Source: an uncultured Acidobacteriota bacterium
GTDB lineage: Bacteria > Acidobacteriota > JAAYUB01
NCBI GenBank assembly: GCA_937925645.1
Contig: CALAMB010000485.1
Span: 10,484 to 74,483, forward strand
Direction of reading: 5' to 3'
DNA: 64,000 bases
This document shows positions 1-9,065 of this stretch, piece after piece. Under the pieces are notes generated by a model, which saw nothing but the letters and a program-made list of their open reading frames with translations, ran no database searches and was not told the DNA's origin. Every line of letters starts with the position of its first letter. Positions within the stretch are counted from its first letter, which is position 1. A program made the position numbers and the translations under genes.

Positions 1-378
1 GCGGTGCCGGGCCCCGTGCACAGCCCCCTGAGCGTGGGGCCCAACTACCTCATCAAGCAGGGCGCCAAGCTGGTGCAGATCTGGCCGGACGTGATCGACG
101 AGCTGCCCCGGCCGGTGCAGGAACGGCTCCGCCCGGCCGCCGGCGATCCGGCGGCGGCGGAACGGCCCCTCGGCGGCGGCGCGGAAAATCTCCGTTTGAC
201 AAACGACGAAGAGGCGGTATATAAACACGTGCTTTTTGACCGGAAGGTCCACCTGGATGACCTGCTGTACCGCACGGGTCTATCCATGGGGAAACTGGGA
301 GCCGCCCTGCTGCAACTCCAGTTCAACAACCTGATCCAGGAACTTCCCGGACAGTATTATCTCCGGAACGTGAGGTAG
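1..378 (+). CDS. dprA: DNA processing protein DprA, C-terminal part (5' end outside window)
   Basis: DprA/Smf loads RecA on incoming single-stranded DNA during natural transformation and acts in the cytoplasm. Reading frame 1 is open from the first base. The fragment begins inside the Rossmann-like core (AVPGPVHSPLSVGPNYLIKQ, the family's 'VPG...SPLS.GPN.LI..GA' signature). It then runs through a variable linker (about residues 40-65) into the C-terminal winged-helix domain (DEEAVYKHVL...YLRNVR). The ATG/GTG-like codon near base 4 is internal, not a real start. It ends 3 nt before topA; dprA-topA adjacency is a very common bacterial arrangement and supports both calls. Confidence 0.93.
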   Translation, partial: AVPGPVHSPLSVGPNYLIKQGAKLVQIWPDVIDELPRPVQERLRPAAGDPAAAERPLGGGAENLRLTNDEEAVYKHVLFDRKVHLDDLLYRTGLSMGKLGAALLQLQFNNLIQELPGQYYLRNVR

Positions 379-381
379 CGC

Positions 382-2685
382 TTGAAACCCAAGTCTCTAG
401 TCATAGTCGAATCCCCGGCCAAGGCCCGGACCATTGAACGGTATCTCGGCGGCGAGTACACGGTGCTCGCGTCCGTGGGCCACATCAAGGACCTGCCCAA
501 AAAGCGGCTCGGCGTCGACCCTGCCCACGGCTTCAAAACCGACTACGAAATCATCCCGGGCAAAGAAGCGATCGTCAAAAACCTGCGCAAGGCCGCGGAC
601 AAGGCCGACGTGATCTACCTCGCGGCGGACCCCGACCGCGAGGGGGAGGCGATCTGCCAGCACATTTTCGAGGAGATCGAGGCGGCCAACGACAAGGTCT
701 TCCGGGTCATGTTCAACGAGATCACCCGTGACGCCATCCGCCAGGCCTTTGAAACGCCGGGCCGGATCGACGAGAACCTGGTCAAGTCGCAGAACACCCG
801 GCGCATCCTGGACCGGCTGGTGGGTTACAAGATCAGCCCGCTCCTGTGGCGCAAGGTCCGCCGGGGACTGTCGGCGGGGCGCGTCCAGACGGTCGCCCTG
901 CGCCTCATCGTGGACCGCGAGCGCGAGATCAACGCGTTCCGGAAGGATGAGTACTGGGTCTTCACCGCCCACCTGGAGGCCGCCCTGCCACCGGCGTTCC
1001 GCGCCAAGGCCGTCAAACTGGACGGGCAGAAGTTCCTCGTGCGCACCGCCGCTGAGGCGAAGGCGCTTCAGGGCGAGCTGGAGGCGGGTGCCTTCGTCGT
1101 CGAGTCGGTGCGCGCCACCACCCGCAAGCAGCATCCGCAGCCGCCGTTCACCACCAGCAAACTCCAGCAGGAGGCCAATCGCCGCTTCAAGCTTCCGGCG
1201 GCCAAAACCATGCAGATCGCCCAGCGGCTCTACGAAGGGATCGACCTCGGCGAGGGGAGCGTGGGGCTCATCACCTACATGCGTACCGACTCCACCCGCG
1301 TCGCCCCGTCGGCGCTGGAATCGATCCGGTCGTACATTCAGGACACCTACGGGAACGAGTACCTTCCCGAGAAGCCCCGCAGCTTCTCCAAGGCCGACCT
1401 GGCGCAGGACGCCCACGAGGCGATCCGGCCCACTGACATCACCCGCACGCCGGCCTCCGTGCGTACCCACCTGAAGGCCGACGAGTTCAGGATCTACACG
1501 CTGATCTGGCAGCGCTGCGTGGCCTCGCAGATGGAGCCGGCCCTCTTCCGCCACACCGACATCAAGATCGCCGCCGGCCGCTGCCTCTTCCAGGCCACCG
1601 GCGACGTGCCGCAGTTCGCCGGCTTTCTGAAGGTGTACCAGGAGACGGCCGAGGAGGACGCGACGGAGGCCGATCCGGCCAATCCCAATCTGCCGCCGGT
1701 GGAGGCGGGTCAGGCGTTGCGCCTCCAGCGACTACAGACCGAGCAGCAATTCACCCAGCCGCCCCCCCGCTACACCGAAGCCACGCTCATCAAAGCGCTG
1801 GAAGAGAAGGGCATCGGGCGACCCAGCACGTACGCCCAGATCGTGACGGTGATCCAGAACCGCCAGTACGTGATCAAGGAGGAGGGACGGTTCCGGTCCA
1901 CCGAGACCGGCGAGATCGTCATCGACTTGCTGATACAAAGCTTTCCCGACCTGTTCGACTACAACTACACCGCCACCATGGAGAAGAGTCTCGACCTCAT
2001 CGAGGCGGGGAAGCAGAACTGGCTCGTGGAGCTGCAGCGGTTCTACCGCGCCTTCGACGGGACGCTGCAGAAGGCCGAGGCCGAGATGTCCAACCTGAAG
2101 CGGGAGAAGCTCCCCACCGACGAGCGCTGCCCCAACTGCGGCGCCGGCATGGTGATCCGTTGGGGCCGGTTCGGCAAGTTCATGGCCTGCGAACGCTACC
2201 CCGAATGCCGCACCAGCAAGCCGGTCACCAACGGCAACGGCAACGGCGACGCGGCCACCGCCCCGACCGCCAAGGCTCCGGCCCGGGTGCTGGACGAGCA
2301 GTGTCCCGACTGCGGCAAGCACCTCGTGGAGCGCTCCGGCCGGTTCGGCAAGTTCATCGCCTGCAGCGGCTACCCCGCGTGCCGTTACAAGAAGAAGCCC
2401 GGCATCAACATGCCGTGCCCGCAAAGCGGCTGCGCCGGCGAGATCGTGATGCTCAAGAACAAGCGGGGCCGAATCTTTTACGGCTGTTCCAAGTACCCCG
2501 CCTGCAACTTCACCAGCTGGCAGCGACCGGTCTCCCGGGCCTGTCCCGCCTGCGGCCACGCCTACATGGTGCAAAAACAGACGAAGAAGGACGGCGCCTT
2601 TCTGGAATGTCCCCGGCCCGAGTGCCGGCACCGGCTGCCCGACGAAACCGGCGGACCGGCGGCGCCGCCCGACGACAACTCCTGA
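382..2685 (+). CDS. topA: DNA topoisomerase I (type IA)
   Basis: Relaxes negative supercoils by single-strand passage. The 767-residue protein has the N-terminal TOPRIM domain (VIVESPAKA at the start, acidic DPDREGEAI near residue 84) and the catalytic tyrosine in GLITYMRTDSTR (about Tyr299). Four C-terminal topo-type zinc ribbons follow from about residues 583, 641, 679 and 721, each with CPxCG-type and C-terminal xxPxC pairs. An Asn/Gly-rich linker separates ribbons one and two. The start is TTG, chosen because a GAGG sits 7 nt upstream at 372-375 and the TOPRIM motif begins at residue 5. It follows dprA after 3 nt and is probably co-transcribed with it. Confidence 0.97.
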   Translation: MKPKSLVIVESPAKARTIERYLGGEYTVLASVGHIKDLPKKRLGVDPAHGFKTDYEIIPGKEAIVKNLRKAADKADVIYLAADPDREGEAICQHIFEEIEAANDKVFRVMFNEITRDAIRQAFETPGRIDENLVKSQNTRRILDRLVGYKISPLLWRKVRRGLSAGRVQTVALRLIVDREREINAFRKDEYWVFTAHLEAALPPAFRAKAVKLDGQKFLVRTAAEAKALQGELEAGAFVVESVRATTRKQHPQPPFTTSKLQQEANRRFKLPAAKTMQIAQRLYEGIDLGEGSVGLITYMRTDSTRVAPSALESIRSYIQDTYGNEYLPEKPRSFSKADLAQDAHEAIRPTDITRTPASVRTHLKADEFRIYTLIWQRCVASQMEPALFRHTDIKIAAGRCLFQATGDVPQFAGFLKVYQETAEEDATEADPANPNLPPVEAGQALRLQRLQTEQQFTQPPPRYTEATLIKALEEKGIGRPSTYAQIVTVIQNRQYVIKEEGRFRSTETGEIVIDLLIQSFPDLFDYNYTATMEKSLDLIEAGKQNWLVELQRFYRAFDGTLQKAEAEMSNLKREKLPTDERCPNCGAGMVIRWGRFGKFMACERYPECRTSKPVTNGNGNGDAATAPTAKAPARVLDEQCPDCGKHLVERSGRFGKFIACSGYPACRYKKKPGINMPCPQSGCAGEIVMLKNKRGRIFYGCSKYPACNFTSWQRPVSRACPACGHAYMVQKQTKKDGAFLECPRPECRHRLPDETGGPAAPPDDNS

Positions 2686-2696
2686 GGGCATCCGCC

Positions 2697-2726
2697 TTGT
2701 CAGCCGGCGCGGATCCATGATATAAC
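2697..2726 (+). promoter_or_regulatory. Probable sigma70-type promoter for the corC-like/ribD/ybeY genes
   Basis: TTGTCA at 2697-2702 and TATAAC at 2721-2726 are separated by 18 nt, each matching five of six consensus bases. The predicted start site lies about 30 nt before the ATG at 2763. The 77-nt gap after topA is the only sizeable gap in this gene string. Confidence 0.6.
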
Positions 2727-2762
2727 GGGGCTGATAATCCGGCAGGATCCACCCTTTCTCGA

Positions 2763-4037
2763 ATGAGCACGGACACCGTAGCACTGGTCATCTGGGCGCT
2801 GTTGGCCGCCGCGCTGGCAGCCCTGGCGCTGTATTCCATCATTGAGAACGTGCTGTCCCGCCTCACCCGTGTCGACATCAAACTCCTCAGAGACCGCCGC
2901 AAGGGGCTGGGCGACGACCGGTTCCTCGCCCAGCTTCACCGGGGCAAGTACCGTGTCCAGATCCCCCTGCAGCTCTTCGTGCAATCCATCCGCGTCGCCG
3001 TCGGCATTCTCATTCTGATTCTGTTGAACCTGCACCAGGTGCCGTACGCCGCCCCGCTGGCGCTGCTGACGACCGTCGCCGTGATGCTCATCCTGTCCCA
3101 TTGGCTGCCGTGGGCCGTCACCGGCACGGAGCCGGAGCGCGTGTTGCTGATCCTCCTGCCGTTCCTGCGGCCGGTGCTCGTCATCGGCATCCCGCTCACC
3201 TACCCCATCATCCACCTGGCGGCCCGGCGGCACGCCGCCTCGGCCGACAACGAGGCCGGCGAGGACGAAATCACCGACGAGGAGGTCCAGGCCTTCCTGG
3301 ACGTCGGCGAAGAGGAAGGCATCTTCGAGCAGGAGGAAAGCCGGATCATCCAGCAGGTCGTCGAACTGGGCGACACGATCGCCCGCGAGATCATGGTCCC
3401 GCGCACCGAGATCGTCGCCATTCCCGTGAACGCCACGCAGGAGGAACTGCGGGCGTTGATTGTCAAATCGCGCCACAGCCGGATCCCGGTCTTCGAGGGC
3501 TCCATCGACGCCATCGTCGGCGTGGTGTACGTCCGGCACCTGCTGGCCGGTTATTCATCCCAGGATCCGGGCACGTCACTCAAGGGTCTCATCCGCCCCG
3601 CCCTCTTCGTGCCGGAAACGAAACGGGTGGCCGAGTTGCTCCGCGAGATGCAGGCCAAAGGCGAGCAGATGTGCATCGTGGTGGACGAGTACGGGGGCGT
3701 GGCGGGACTGGTCACGCTCGAAGACATCCTGGAGGAGATCGTCGGGGAAATCCGGGACGAGGACCAGCCCGTCGAGGTGGACATCCACGCCGACGGCGAG
3801 AACACGTACCTGATGAACGGCGACACCGACCTGTGGGACGTCCAGGAAACTCTCGGCGTGGACCTGGAGGAAGAGGGCTACAATACCATCGCCGGTCTGA
3901 TCATCAAGGAGCTCGGCCGCCTCCCGAAGCACGACGAGGTACTGCGGATCGACGGTCTGGAGATCCAGGTGCTCGCCGTCGACAGCCGGAAAATCCACCG
4001 CGTCCGCGTCCGCAAGCTCGATGCCGACCCATCCTGA
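2763..4037 (+). CDS. CorC/HlyC-family membrane protein with CBS pair
   Basis: 424-residue inner-membrane protein of the CNNM/CorC (hemolysin C-like) family, whose members are linked to Mg2+/Co2+ efflux or resistance. Hydrophobic segments fall at about residues 5-25, 75-95, 98-117 and 130-155. An acidic linker follows, then two CBS domains from about residue 204 (IAREIMVPRTEI; VDEYGGVAGLVTLEDILEEI), which in the family sense adenine nucleotides. A C-terminal CorC_HlyC (FAD-binding-like) domain follows from about residue 345. The ATG is the first in frame after the predicted promoter. Its last 17 nt overlap the start of ribD, so translation is probably coupled. The transported ion cannot be told from sequence. 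Confidence 0.85.
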   Translation: MSTDTVALVIWALLAAALAALALYSIIENVLSRLTRVDIKLLRDRRKGLGDDRFLAQLHRGKYRVQIPLQLFVQSIRVAVGILILILLNLHQVPYAAPLALLTTVAVMLILSHWLPWAVTGTEPERVLLILLPFLRPVLVIGIPLTYPIIHLAARRHAASADNEAGEDEITDEEVQAFLDVGEEEGIFEQEESRIIQQVVELGDTIAREIMVPRTEIVAIPVNATQEELRALIVKSRHSRIPVFEGSIDAIVGVVYVRHLLAGYSSQDPGTSLKGLIRPALFVPETKRVAELLREMQAKGEQMCIVVDEYGGVAGLVTLEDILEEIVGEIRDEDQPVEVDIHADGENTYLMNGDTDLWDVQETLGVDLEEEGYNTIAGLIIKELGRLPKHDEVLRIDGLEIQVLAVDSRKIHRVRVRKLDADPS

Positions 4038-5157
4038 TCACATGCGCCGCGCCCTGCGCCTCGCCCGGCTGGGCACCGGGCGCGCCAGCCCCAATCCGAT
4101 GGTGGGCGCCGTGGTGGTCCGGGCCGGCGCCGTGGTGGGGGAGGGCTTTCACGTCTACGCCGAACGCCGCCATGCCGAGCGGGTGGCGCTGGATGCCGCC
4201 GGCGCCGCCGCCCGCGGCGCCGACCTCTATGTGACCCTGGAGCCGTGCTGCCATCACGGCCGCACGCCACCCTGCACCGACGCGATCGTGGCCGCCGGGA
4301 TCCGGCGTGTGTTCTGCGGCATGGTGGATCCCAATCCTTTGGTGGCGGGCGGCGGCATCGCGGCCCTTCGAAGCGCCGGGATTCCGGTGGTCCTGACTGA
4401 CGAGCCGGAACCGTTCCGACTCCTCAACCGCGCTTTCGTCAGTCACGTGACCCGCCACCGGCCCTGGGTGACGCTCAAGGCGGCCGCCACCCTCGACGGC
4501 CGGCTGGCACCCCTGTCGGCCCGGTCGCGCTGGATCACCGGCGCGCAGGCCCGCCGGCACGCCCACTGGCTGCGCTACCGCCACGACGCGATCCTCGTGG
4601 GCGTCGGGACCATCCTGGCCGACGATCCGCAACTGACCTGCCGGCACACCCGTCAGCCGGGACGGCCGCCGGTCAGGGTTGTCATCGATCCGGTCCTCCG
4701 CCTCCCGGCGGACTCGCGGTTGGCGGCCACCGCCGGTGAGGCGCCGGTCCGGGTGTACTGCGCGTCCGGCGCGCCGACTCAACCCCGTGACGCCCTGGCC
4801 GCCCGCGGGGTGACGCTCGTCCCCGTCGAAACAGCATCCGCAGGCGGGCTGGACCTCACCGCGATCCTGCGGCACCTGTCCGCCACCGGCGTCACGTCGG
4901 TGCTGGTGGAGGGAGGCAGCCGGACGTTGGCCGGCTTCATCCGCGCCGGGCTGGCCGATGAGTTCTGTTTCTATTTCGCGCCCATGCTCCTCGGCGAGCG
5001 GTCGCTGCCGCTGGTGGGCGACATCGGGGTGCTGGAACTGGCGGCGTGTCCGCGGCTGGAGGTGCGACGGGTCCGGCATCTGCCGCCCGATTGGCTGTTC
5101 GAAGGATTCTTCAGCGGCGCTGCCGACAACCCGCCATCCGGCCCAGCCGCTCGCTGA
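4021..5157 (+). CDS. ribD: Bifunctional riboflavin biosynthesis deaminase/reductase
   Basis: Carries out the second and third steps of riboflavin synthesis: deamination of the pyrimidine ring, then NADPH-dependent reduction of the ribosyl side chain. The N-terminal deaminase domain has the zinc ligands and catalytic Glu visible as H51-A-E53, C76 (EPCCHHGRTPPC) and C85. The reductase domain starts near residue 150 (TLKAAATLDGRLA) and includes VLVEGGSRTL. Length 378 residues is normal. The ATG at 4021 overlaps the preceding gene by 17 nt; a second in-frame ATG at 4042 is possible but would remove residues just before the first conserved helix. No other rib genes are in the window. Confidence 0.95.
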   Translation: MPTHPDHMRRALRLARLGTGRASPNPMVGAVVVRAGAVVGEGFHVYAERRHAERVALDAAGAAARGADLYVTLEPCCHHGRTPPCTDAIVAAGIRRVFCGMVDPNPLVAGGGIAALRSAGIPVVLTDEPEPFRLLNRAFVSHVTRHRPWVTLKAAATLDGRLAPLSARSRWITGAQARRHAHWLRYRHDAILVGVGTILADDPQLTCRHTRQPGRPPVRVVIDPVLRLPADSRLAATAGEAPVRVYCASGAPTQPRDALAARGVTLVPVETASAGGLDLTAILRHLSATGVTSVLVEGGSRTLAGFIRAGLADEFCFYFAPMLLGERSLPLVGDIGVLELAACPRLEVRRVRHLPPDWLFEGFFSGAADNPPSGPAAR

Positions 5158-5208
5158 CGCCGGACGGACGGCAGCCGCATGGCGGACATCCGGCAACCGG
5201 AGAAGTCA

Positions 5209-5661
5209 ATGAACACGGTATACTTCAAAAATCTCCAGCGTCAGCACCGGCTATCCACGAAGGTGTTTCGCCGGCTGCTCCTGCACGCCATGCGTCGGCT
5301 GGACGTCTCCGGATCCCTGCTGACGGTGGTGTATTGCCGCGCGGCCAGGATCCGGGAGTTGAACCGGCTCTACCGCAACCTGGATCAGCCGACGGACGTG
5401 CTCTCGTTCCCCACCGCAGATCCCGGCGAAGACGGGCGGATCTACCTGGGAGACATCTTTATCGCGCCGGAAGTGGCGGCCGAACACGCGCGGGCGGACG
5501 GGGTCGCGCTCGAGGACGAACTGGCCGTCCTGCACCTCCACGGCCTGCTGCACCTGCTCGGACACGATCATGAGACCGACGCCGGCCGGATGCTGGCGCT
5601 GCAGGCTGCGCTGGTGCGGGAGCTCAAACCACGAGGACCGGGACCGTTGACCGCCGGATGA
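5209..5661 (+). CDS. ybeY: Endoribonuclease/rRNA maturation factor YbeY
   Basis: Zinc-dependent endoribonuclease for 16S rRNA 3' maturation and ribosome quality control, cytoplasmic. The metal-binding signature H111-x3-H115-x5-H121 (HGLLHLLGHDH) is intact, as are the family motifs LNRLYRNLDQPTDVLSF and YLGDIFI. I chose the ATG at 5209 (150 aa) because GGAG at 5199-5202 sits 6 nt upstream; an in-frame ATG at 5179 would add ten residues without a ribosome-binding site. Its 3' end overlaps the convergent usp gene by 38 nt. Confidence 0.94.
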   Translation: MNTVYFKNLQRQHRLSTKVFRRLLLHAMRRLDVSGSLLTVVYCRAARIRELNRLYRNLDQPTDVLSFPTADPGEDGRIYLGDIFIAPEVAAEHARADGVALEDELAVLHLHGLLHLLGHDHETDAGRMLALQAALVRELKPRGPGPLTAG

Positions 5662-6541
5662 CCCGCTCCGTCGTGCTGCCCACCACGTAATCCTCAACCT
5701 CGTCGTAACCGTTGTTGGACAGGATGACCAGATCGATCGCCGCTTCGGTGATGTAGTTGATGATGGTCGCCGGCGGCGAGCCTTCCCGCAACGCGATGGT
5801 GGTGTGGGGTCCGCCGGTTTCCGGCAAATCAAACAGTCGGCGGATTTTCTCCTCCATCCGGCCCCGCGCCTCCGGATCCAACTCGAAGATGGACTCGACT
5901 CCGCCGGCGTAGTACGCCGGATGGAACCGCGCCTCCACCGCGTGCAGCAGGTGGACGTGCGGGCCGTCGGCCCCGCGGATCACGGGGAGCCACCCCATGG
6001 GCCGGGTGGAGTTGGCGGAAAAATCGGTGGGGATGAGCACGTGATCCAGGTGCAGGCCCCGGCCGTCCGGCGCCAGGCACGGTCGCATGCCCTGCCGCAC
6101 CAGCCAGGCGGGACAGGGACAGCGGCGCAGCACCGCCTCGGCGACGCTGCCGAATACCACCTGTTCGAGGCTGCGTCGGCCATGGGTGGACATCACGATC
6201 AGATCGATCGCCTGCTCGGCGGCGTAATCCATGATCAGGGCGGGGACACTGAACCCCCGGCGCGTTTCCTGGACGGTCCGGATGCGGCCGCCGGCGGCCG
6301 TACCGGAGCAGCCGGCCAGCTTGTCCCGGGCATGGCCTTCTTCGGCTTCAAAAAACCGCGTCAGGGAAGCGAACTCGTCGGCGACGCGCTGCGGATCGTA
6401 GTCGTGGGGAGTCACCGCGTGGAACAGGTGGAGTGTGGCTCCGGACATGGCGGCCAGTGCCGACGCGTAGGGCAAGGCCGTCTCGGATGCCTCGGAGAAG
6501 TCTGTCGTGAACAGAATGTTCCGGAGTCGGGGATCGCTCAT
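5624..6541 (-). CDS. Tandem universal stress protein (two Usp domains)
   Basis: 305-residue protein with two UspA-like domains in tandem, presumed cytoplasmic and nucleotide-binding. Domain one begins at LRNILFTTDFSEAS and ends with the ATP-loop pattern THGRRSLEQVVFGSVAEAV. Domain two begins around HVLIPTDFSANST and ends with NNGYDEVEDYVVGSTTERV; both carry the G-x(9,10)-G-S signature of ATP-binding Usps. The first domain has the motif in its more canonical form. The ATG at 6541 (MSDPRLRN) fits the family start and lies just below a good promoter; an upstream in-frame ATG at 6595 would start before the predicted transcription start. Monocistronic; no neighbours hint at its stress signal. Confidence 0.9.
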   Translation of the reverse strand: MSDPRLRNILFTTDFSEASETALPYASALAAMSGATLHLFHAVTPHDYDPQRVADEFASLTRFFEAEEGHARDKLAGCSGTAAGGRIRTVQETRRGFSVPALIMDYAAEQAIDLIVMSTHGRRSLEQVVFGSVAEAVLRRCPCPAWLVRQGMRPCLAPDGRGLHLDHVLIPTDFSANSTRPMGWLPVIRGADGPHVHLLHAVEARFHPAYYAGGVESIFELDPEARGRMEEKIRRLFDLPETGGPHTTIALREGSPPATIINYITEAAIDLVILSNNGYDEVEDYVVGSTTERVIRRSTVPVLVV

Positions 6542-6566
6542 GGGGCACCGCCTGCTGTTTTCCAGC

Positions 6567-6595
6567 ATTATAGCGGAGCCCGCGCCCGGCGACAA
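6567..6595 (-). promoter_or_regulatory. Probable promoter of the tandem usp gene
   Basis: Reading the minus strand, TTGTCG (6595-6590) and a perfect TATAAT (6572-6567) are 17 nt apart. The predicted start site is near 6560, about 19 nt before the ATG at 6541. Confidence 0.6.
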
Positions 6596-6629
6596 CGGGA
6601 GAGGTTCCCGACGCCAGGCCGGCCGGGGA

Positions 6630-7625
6630 TCAGATTTCCCAGCGCAACAGGGAACTGCCCCAGGTGAACCCGGCGCCGAAACTGGCCAGCACGACCCAGT
6701 CCCCCTTCTGGATGCGGCCGTCCCGGGCGGCCTCGTACAGGCAGATGGGGATCGTGGCCGATGTCGTGTTCCCGAAGCGTTCGATGTTGACGATGACCTG
6801 GTCGTCGCGCAAACCCAGCCGCTCAGCCGTGGCGGAGATGATGCGCAGGTTGGCCTGGTGGGGAACGAACAGCTTGAGCTGCTGGGGCGTCAGGTTGTGG
6901 CGCCGCAGAATCTCTTCGGAGACGTTGGCCATCTCGGTAACCGCGAACTTGAAGACCTGGCGGCCCTCCTGGTGGATGGTGTGCATCTTCTTGTCCACGG
7001 TCTCATGGCTCGGCGGGTTGAGGCTGCCGCCGCCGGGCATGTAGAGGAACTTGCCACCCGACCCGTCGGTGCGCAGCACGAAATCGACCAACCCGACCTC
7101 ATCGTCGGCCGCCGGCTCCAGCAGGGCGGCGCCGGCGCCGTCGCCGAAGAGCACGCAGGTGGCCCGGTCGGTGTAATCGACGATCGAGGACATGGTCTCG
7201 GCGCCGACGACCACCACCCGTTTGTGAGTGCCCGTACGGACGAATTTTTCACCGACCGAGAGGGCGAAGATGAAACCGGAGCAGGCGCCCGACAGGTCAA
7301 AGCCCCAGGCGTTCTTGGCGCCGATCTTTTGCTGCACCACGCACGCGGTGGAGGGGAAAAACATGTCGGGCGTCACCGACGGGATGATGATCAGATCGAT
7401 ATCCTTGGGTTCGATGCCCCTGGTGTCGCATAACCGCAGAATGGCCTGGGCGGCGAGATCGGAGGTGGCCTGCCCCTTCTCCACGATATGCCGCTCGTGG
7501 ATGCCGGTGCGCTCCAGGATCCATTCGTTGGTGGTGTCCACCATGCGCTCCAGATCCGCGTTTGTCAGGACGCGCTCCGGGACGTACATGCTGATGCCGG
7601 AAATCTTGACCTTATATTCGCCCAC
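6630..7625 (-). CDS. fabH: Beta-ketoacyl-ACP synthase III
   Basis: Initiates type II fatty acid synthesis by condensing acetyl-CoA (or another acyl-CoA) with malonyl-ACP. The catalytic triad is visible: Cys115 in DLSGACSGFIFAL, His256 in VPHQANLRII and Asn286 in ERFGNTTSATIP. Family motifs TTNEWILERTGI and the C-terminal GAGFTWGSSLLRW are present. The frame stays open upstream to 8159, but I place the start at GTG 7625 (331 aa, standard length). A GGCGG-containing purine-rich site lies about 7 nt upstream and the promoter lies at 7663-7691. It stands alone here, away from other fab genes, and points away from the ECF sigma gene. Confidence 0.95.
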   Translation of the reverse strand: MGEYKVKISGISMYVPERVLTNADLERMVDTTNEWILERTGIHERHIVEKGQATSDLAAQAILRLCDTRGIEPKDIDLIIIPSVTPDMFFPSTACVVQQKIGAKNAWGFDLSGACSGFIFALSVGEKFVRTGTHKRVVVVGAETMSSIVDYTDRATCVLFGDGAGAALLEPAADDEVGLVDFVLRTDGSGGKFLYMPGGGSLNPPSHETVDKKMHTIHQEGRQVFKFAVTEMANVSEEILRRHNLTPQQLKLFVPHQANLRIISATAERLGLRDDQVIVNIERFGNTTSATIPICLYEAARDGRIQKGDWVVLASFGAGFTWGSSLLRWEI

Positions 7626-7662
7626 GATTGTCCGCCTTTCGAGTGAATTTTCGAAAAGCCAG

Positions 7663-7691
7663 TTTGTATCAGAATCGCCGGAGCATTTCAA
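7663..7691 (-). promoter_or_regulatory. Probable promoter of fabH
   Basis: On the minus strand TTGAAA (7691-7686) and TACAAA (7668-7663) are separated by 17 nt, with the predicted start site about 30 nt before the GTG at 7625. The rest of the 201-nt divergent gap (7626-7826) shows only a TAGAAT at 7787-7792 with no -35 partner for the plus-strand sigma gene. Confidence 0.5.
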
Positions 7692-7826
7692 CCCCGATTT
7701 TCCGACGCAGTCCGCCGACGGCCTTTCAACGAAGGGGCGGCTTGTGCGTTTCGCCAGAAAAGTAAAGTCCTTTCGCCTTTTTTTGATAGAATGACATCTT
7801 TCATTTTGGCCCCGGGACTGCCCTGA

Positions 7827-8411
7827 ATGAGTAGCGGCGAAGCGGAAGACATCCGGCGGTTTCTGGAAGGCGACGACCGCGCGTTCCAGGCGATTATGGA
7901 TCGGTGGCACCGGCCCATCGTCAATTTTCTGTACCGATGCACCGGCAGTCAGGATGACGCCGCCGAGCTGGCTCAGGAAACGTTCCAGACCGTCGCCCGG
8001 CGGCTTGGCGATTTGAAGGATCCGGCCCGGTTCTCCTCGTGGATCTACAAAATCGCCCTCAATCACGGCCGGATGCGGATGCGCAAGCAGCGCAACCGGC
8101 AGATGGAATCGCTGGATGCGCAGACTCATGAAAACAACGAGCTCAAGGACAGTTACCAATCACTCACACTCAATCCATCGCTCTCCCCGGAAGAGTGCCT
8201 GTCCAAGCAGGAGATGGCCCGGGCGGTCCGCCTGGCGCTGGACCGGATCGAGCCGAAGCAGCGCGAGGTGATTGTATTGAAAGAGTACTCCGGATTGCGA
8301 TTCCACGAAATTGCCGACGTGCTGGACGCTCCGATCTCGACGATCAAATCCCGGATGTACCTGGGGCTGGCAAGCCTCAAACGGGAGATCATTAAAATCA
8401 TTCGGCCGTAG
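7827..8411 (+). CDS. ECF-type RNA polymerase sigma factor (first module)
   Basis: 194-residue sigma70-family protein. Region 2 spans about residues 10-85 (AFQAIMDRWHRPIVNFLYR, DDAAELAQETFQTVARRL, FSSWIYKIALNH). An acidic/polar linker of about 40 residues follows, then region 4 from about residue 135 (LDRIEPKQREVIVLKEYSG, FHEIADVLDAPISTIKSRM). Region 3 is absent, as in ECF sigmas. The next gene, 7 nt on, encodes a zinc-finger anti-sigma protein, so the pair is a standard ECF module. The pair leads directly into the gsp operon, suggesting that it may control secretion genes, its own transcription, or both; that link is inference. Confidence 0.92.
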   Translation: MSSGEAEDIRRFLEGDDRAFQAIMDRWHRPIVNFLYRCTGSQDDAAELAQETFQTVARRLGDLKDPARFSSWIYKIALNHGRMRMRKQRNRQMESLDAQTHENNELKDSYQSLTLNPSLSPEECLSKQEMARAVRLALDRIEPKQREVIVLKEYSGLRFHEIADVLDAPISTIKSRMYLGLASLKREIIKIIRP

Positions 8412-8418
8412 GTGTGCC

Positions 8419-9057
8419 ATGAATTGCGATCAAGCCCGAGAACATTTGTTGGATCTGATTTACGAGGAACTCCCCCAAGGCGCCGACCGCGACGCTCTGG
8501 ACAGCCACCTGGCCGGCTGTCCCCGCTGCCGGGCCGAACTGCAGGAAATGGGCACCACCCGGCGGTTCATCGCCGCCTGGGATGATGTCCCGACGGCGGA
8601 TCCCGGCCGCGTGCCGGCGCATGCGGCCAAGGGCGCAGGCCGACCGCTGCTTCATTTCCCCCGGATCTCCTGGCTGACGGCCGCCGCCGCCCTGCTCGTG
8701 ATCGCCGCCGGCGTCCTGGCGGCCGTCACGCCGGTACAGGTCAGCTATAACGACCATGCGGTGGAAATCCGTTTGGGCGCCGGGCCGGCCCCGCCGGCGG
8801 CGGCCGACCCGGACTGGCTGCGGACGGTGGATCAGATGATCGCCGAAAGCGAAACCCGGCAGATGGGCCGGTTCATGGACGCCATGCAAAATGTTCATTT
8901 CCGGCTCGAGGAGGAACGGTACCGCGACCGCCAGGCCATCCAGCAGGGCTTCGACCTGGTGAAGGAGATTTACATGGACCAGATCGAGCGCAACAATCAA
9001 TTGCTGGAACTGTCCCTGCAACAAGCGGATTACCGCACCCGAATCCAGCCCCGATAG
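8419..9057 (+). CDS. Zinc-finger anti-sigma factor (membrane-anchored)
   Basis: 212 residues. The N-terminal zf-HC2 (ZAS) domain is visible as MNCDQAREHLLDLIYEEL followed by the H-x3-C-x2-C cluster in SHLAGCPRCRAEL. One transmembrane segment lies at about residues 87-107 (LTAAAALLVIAAGVLAAV). The periplasmic part is about 100 residues, ending in a Gln/Arg/Glu-rich helix that looks like a coiled coil. By family precedent it holds the upstream ECF sigma factor at the membrane until a periplasmic signal arrives. The ATG at 8419, 7 nt after the sigma stop, is chosen because the zinc finger begins at residue 3. No protease site can be recognised. Confidence 0.88.
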   Translation: MNCDQAREHLLDLIYEELPQGADRDALDSHLAGCPRCRAELQEMGTTRRFIAAWDDVPTADPGRVPAHAAKGAGRPLLHFPRISWLTAAAALLVIAAGVLAAVTPVQVSYNDHAVEIRLGAGPAPPAAADPDWLRTVDQMIAESETRQMGRFMDAMQNVHFRLEEERYRDRQAIQQGFDLVKEIYMDQIERNNQLLELSLQQADYRTRIQPR

Positions 9058-9065
9058 AGGTTGTC

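Noticed and set aside
7787-7792. TAGAAT as the promoter of the first ECF sigma gene
   Set aside because: No -35 match at 16-18 nt; too weak to list as a promoter.
6630-8159. fabH extended to 509 residues by the open frame upstream of 7625
   Set aside because: The extension would run through the fabH promoter and across the sigma gene in antisense; FabH proteins begin right at 7625.
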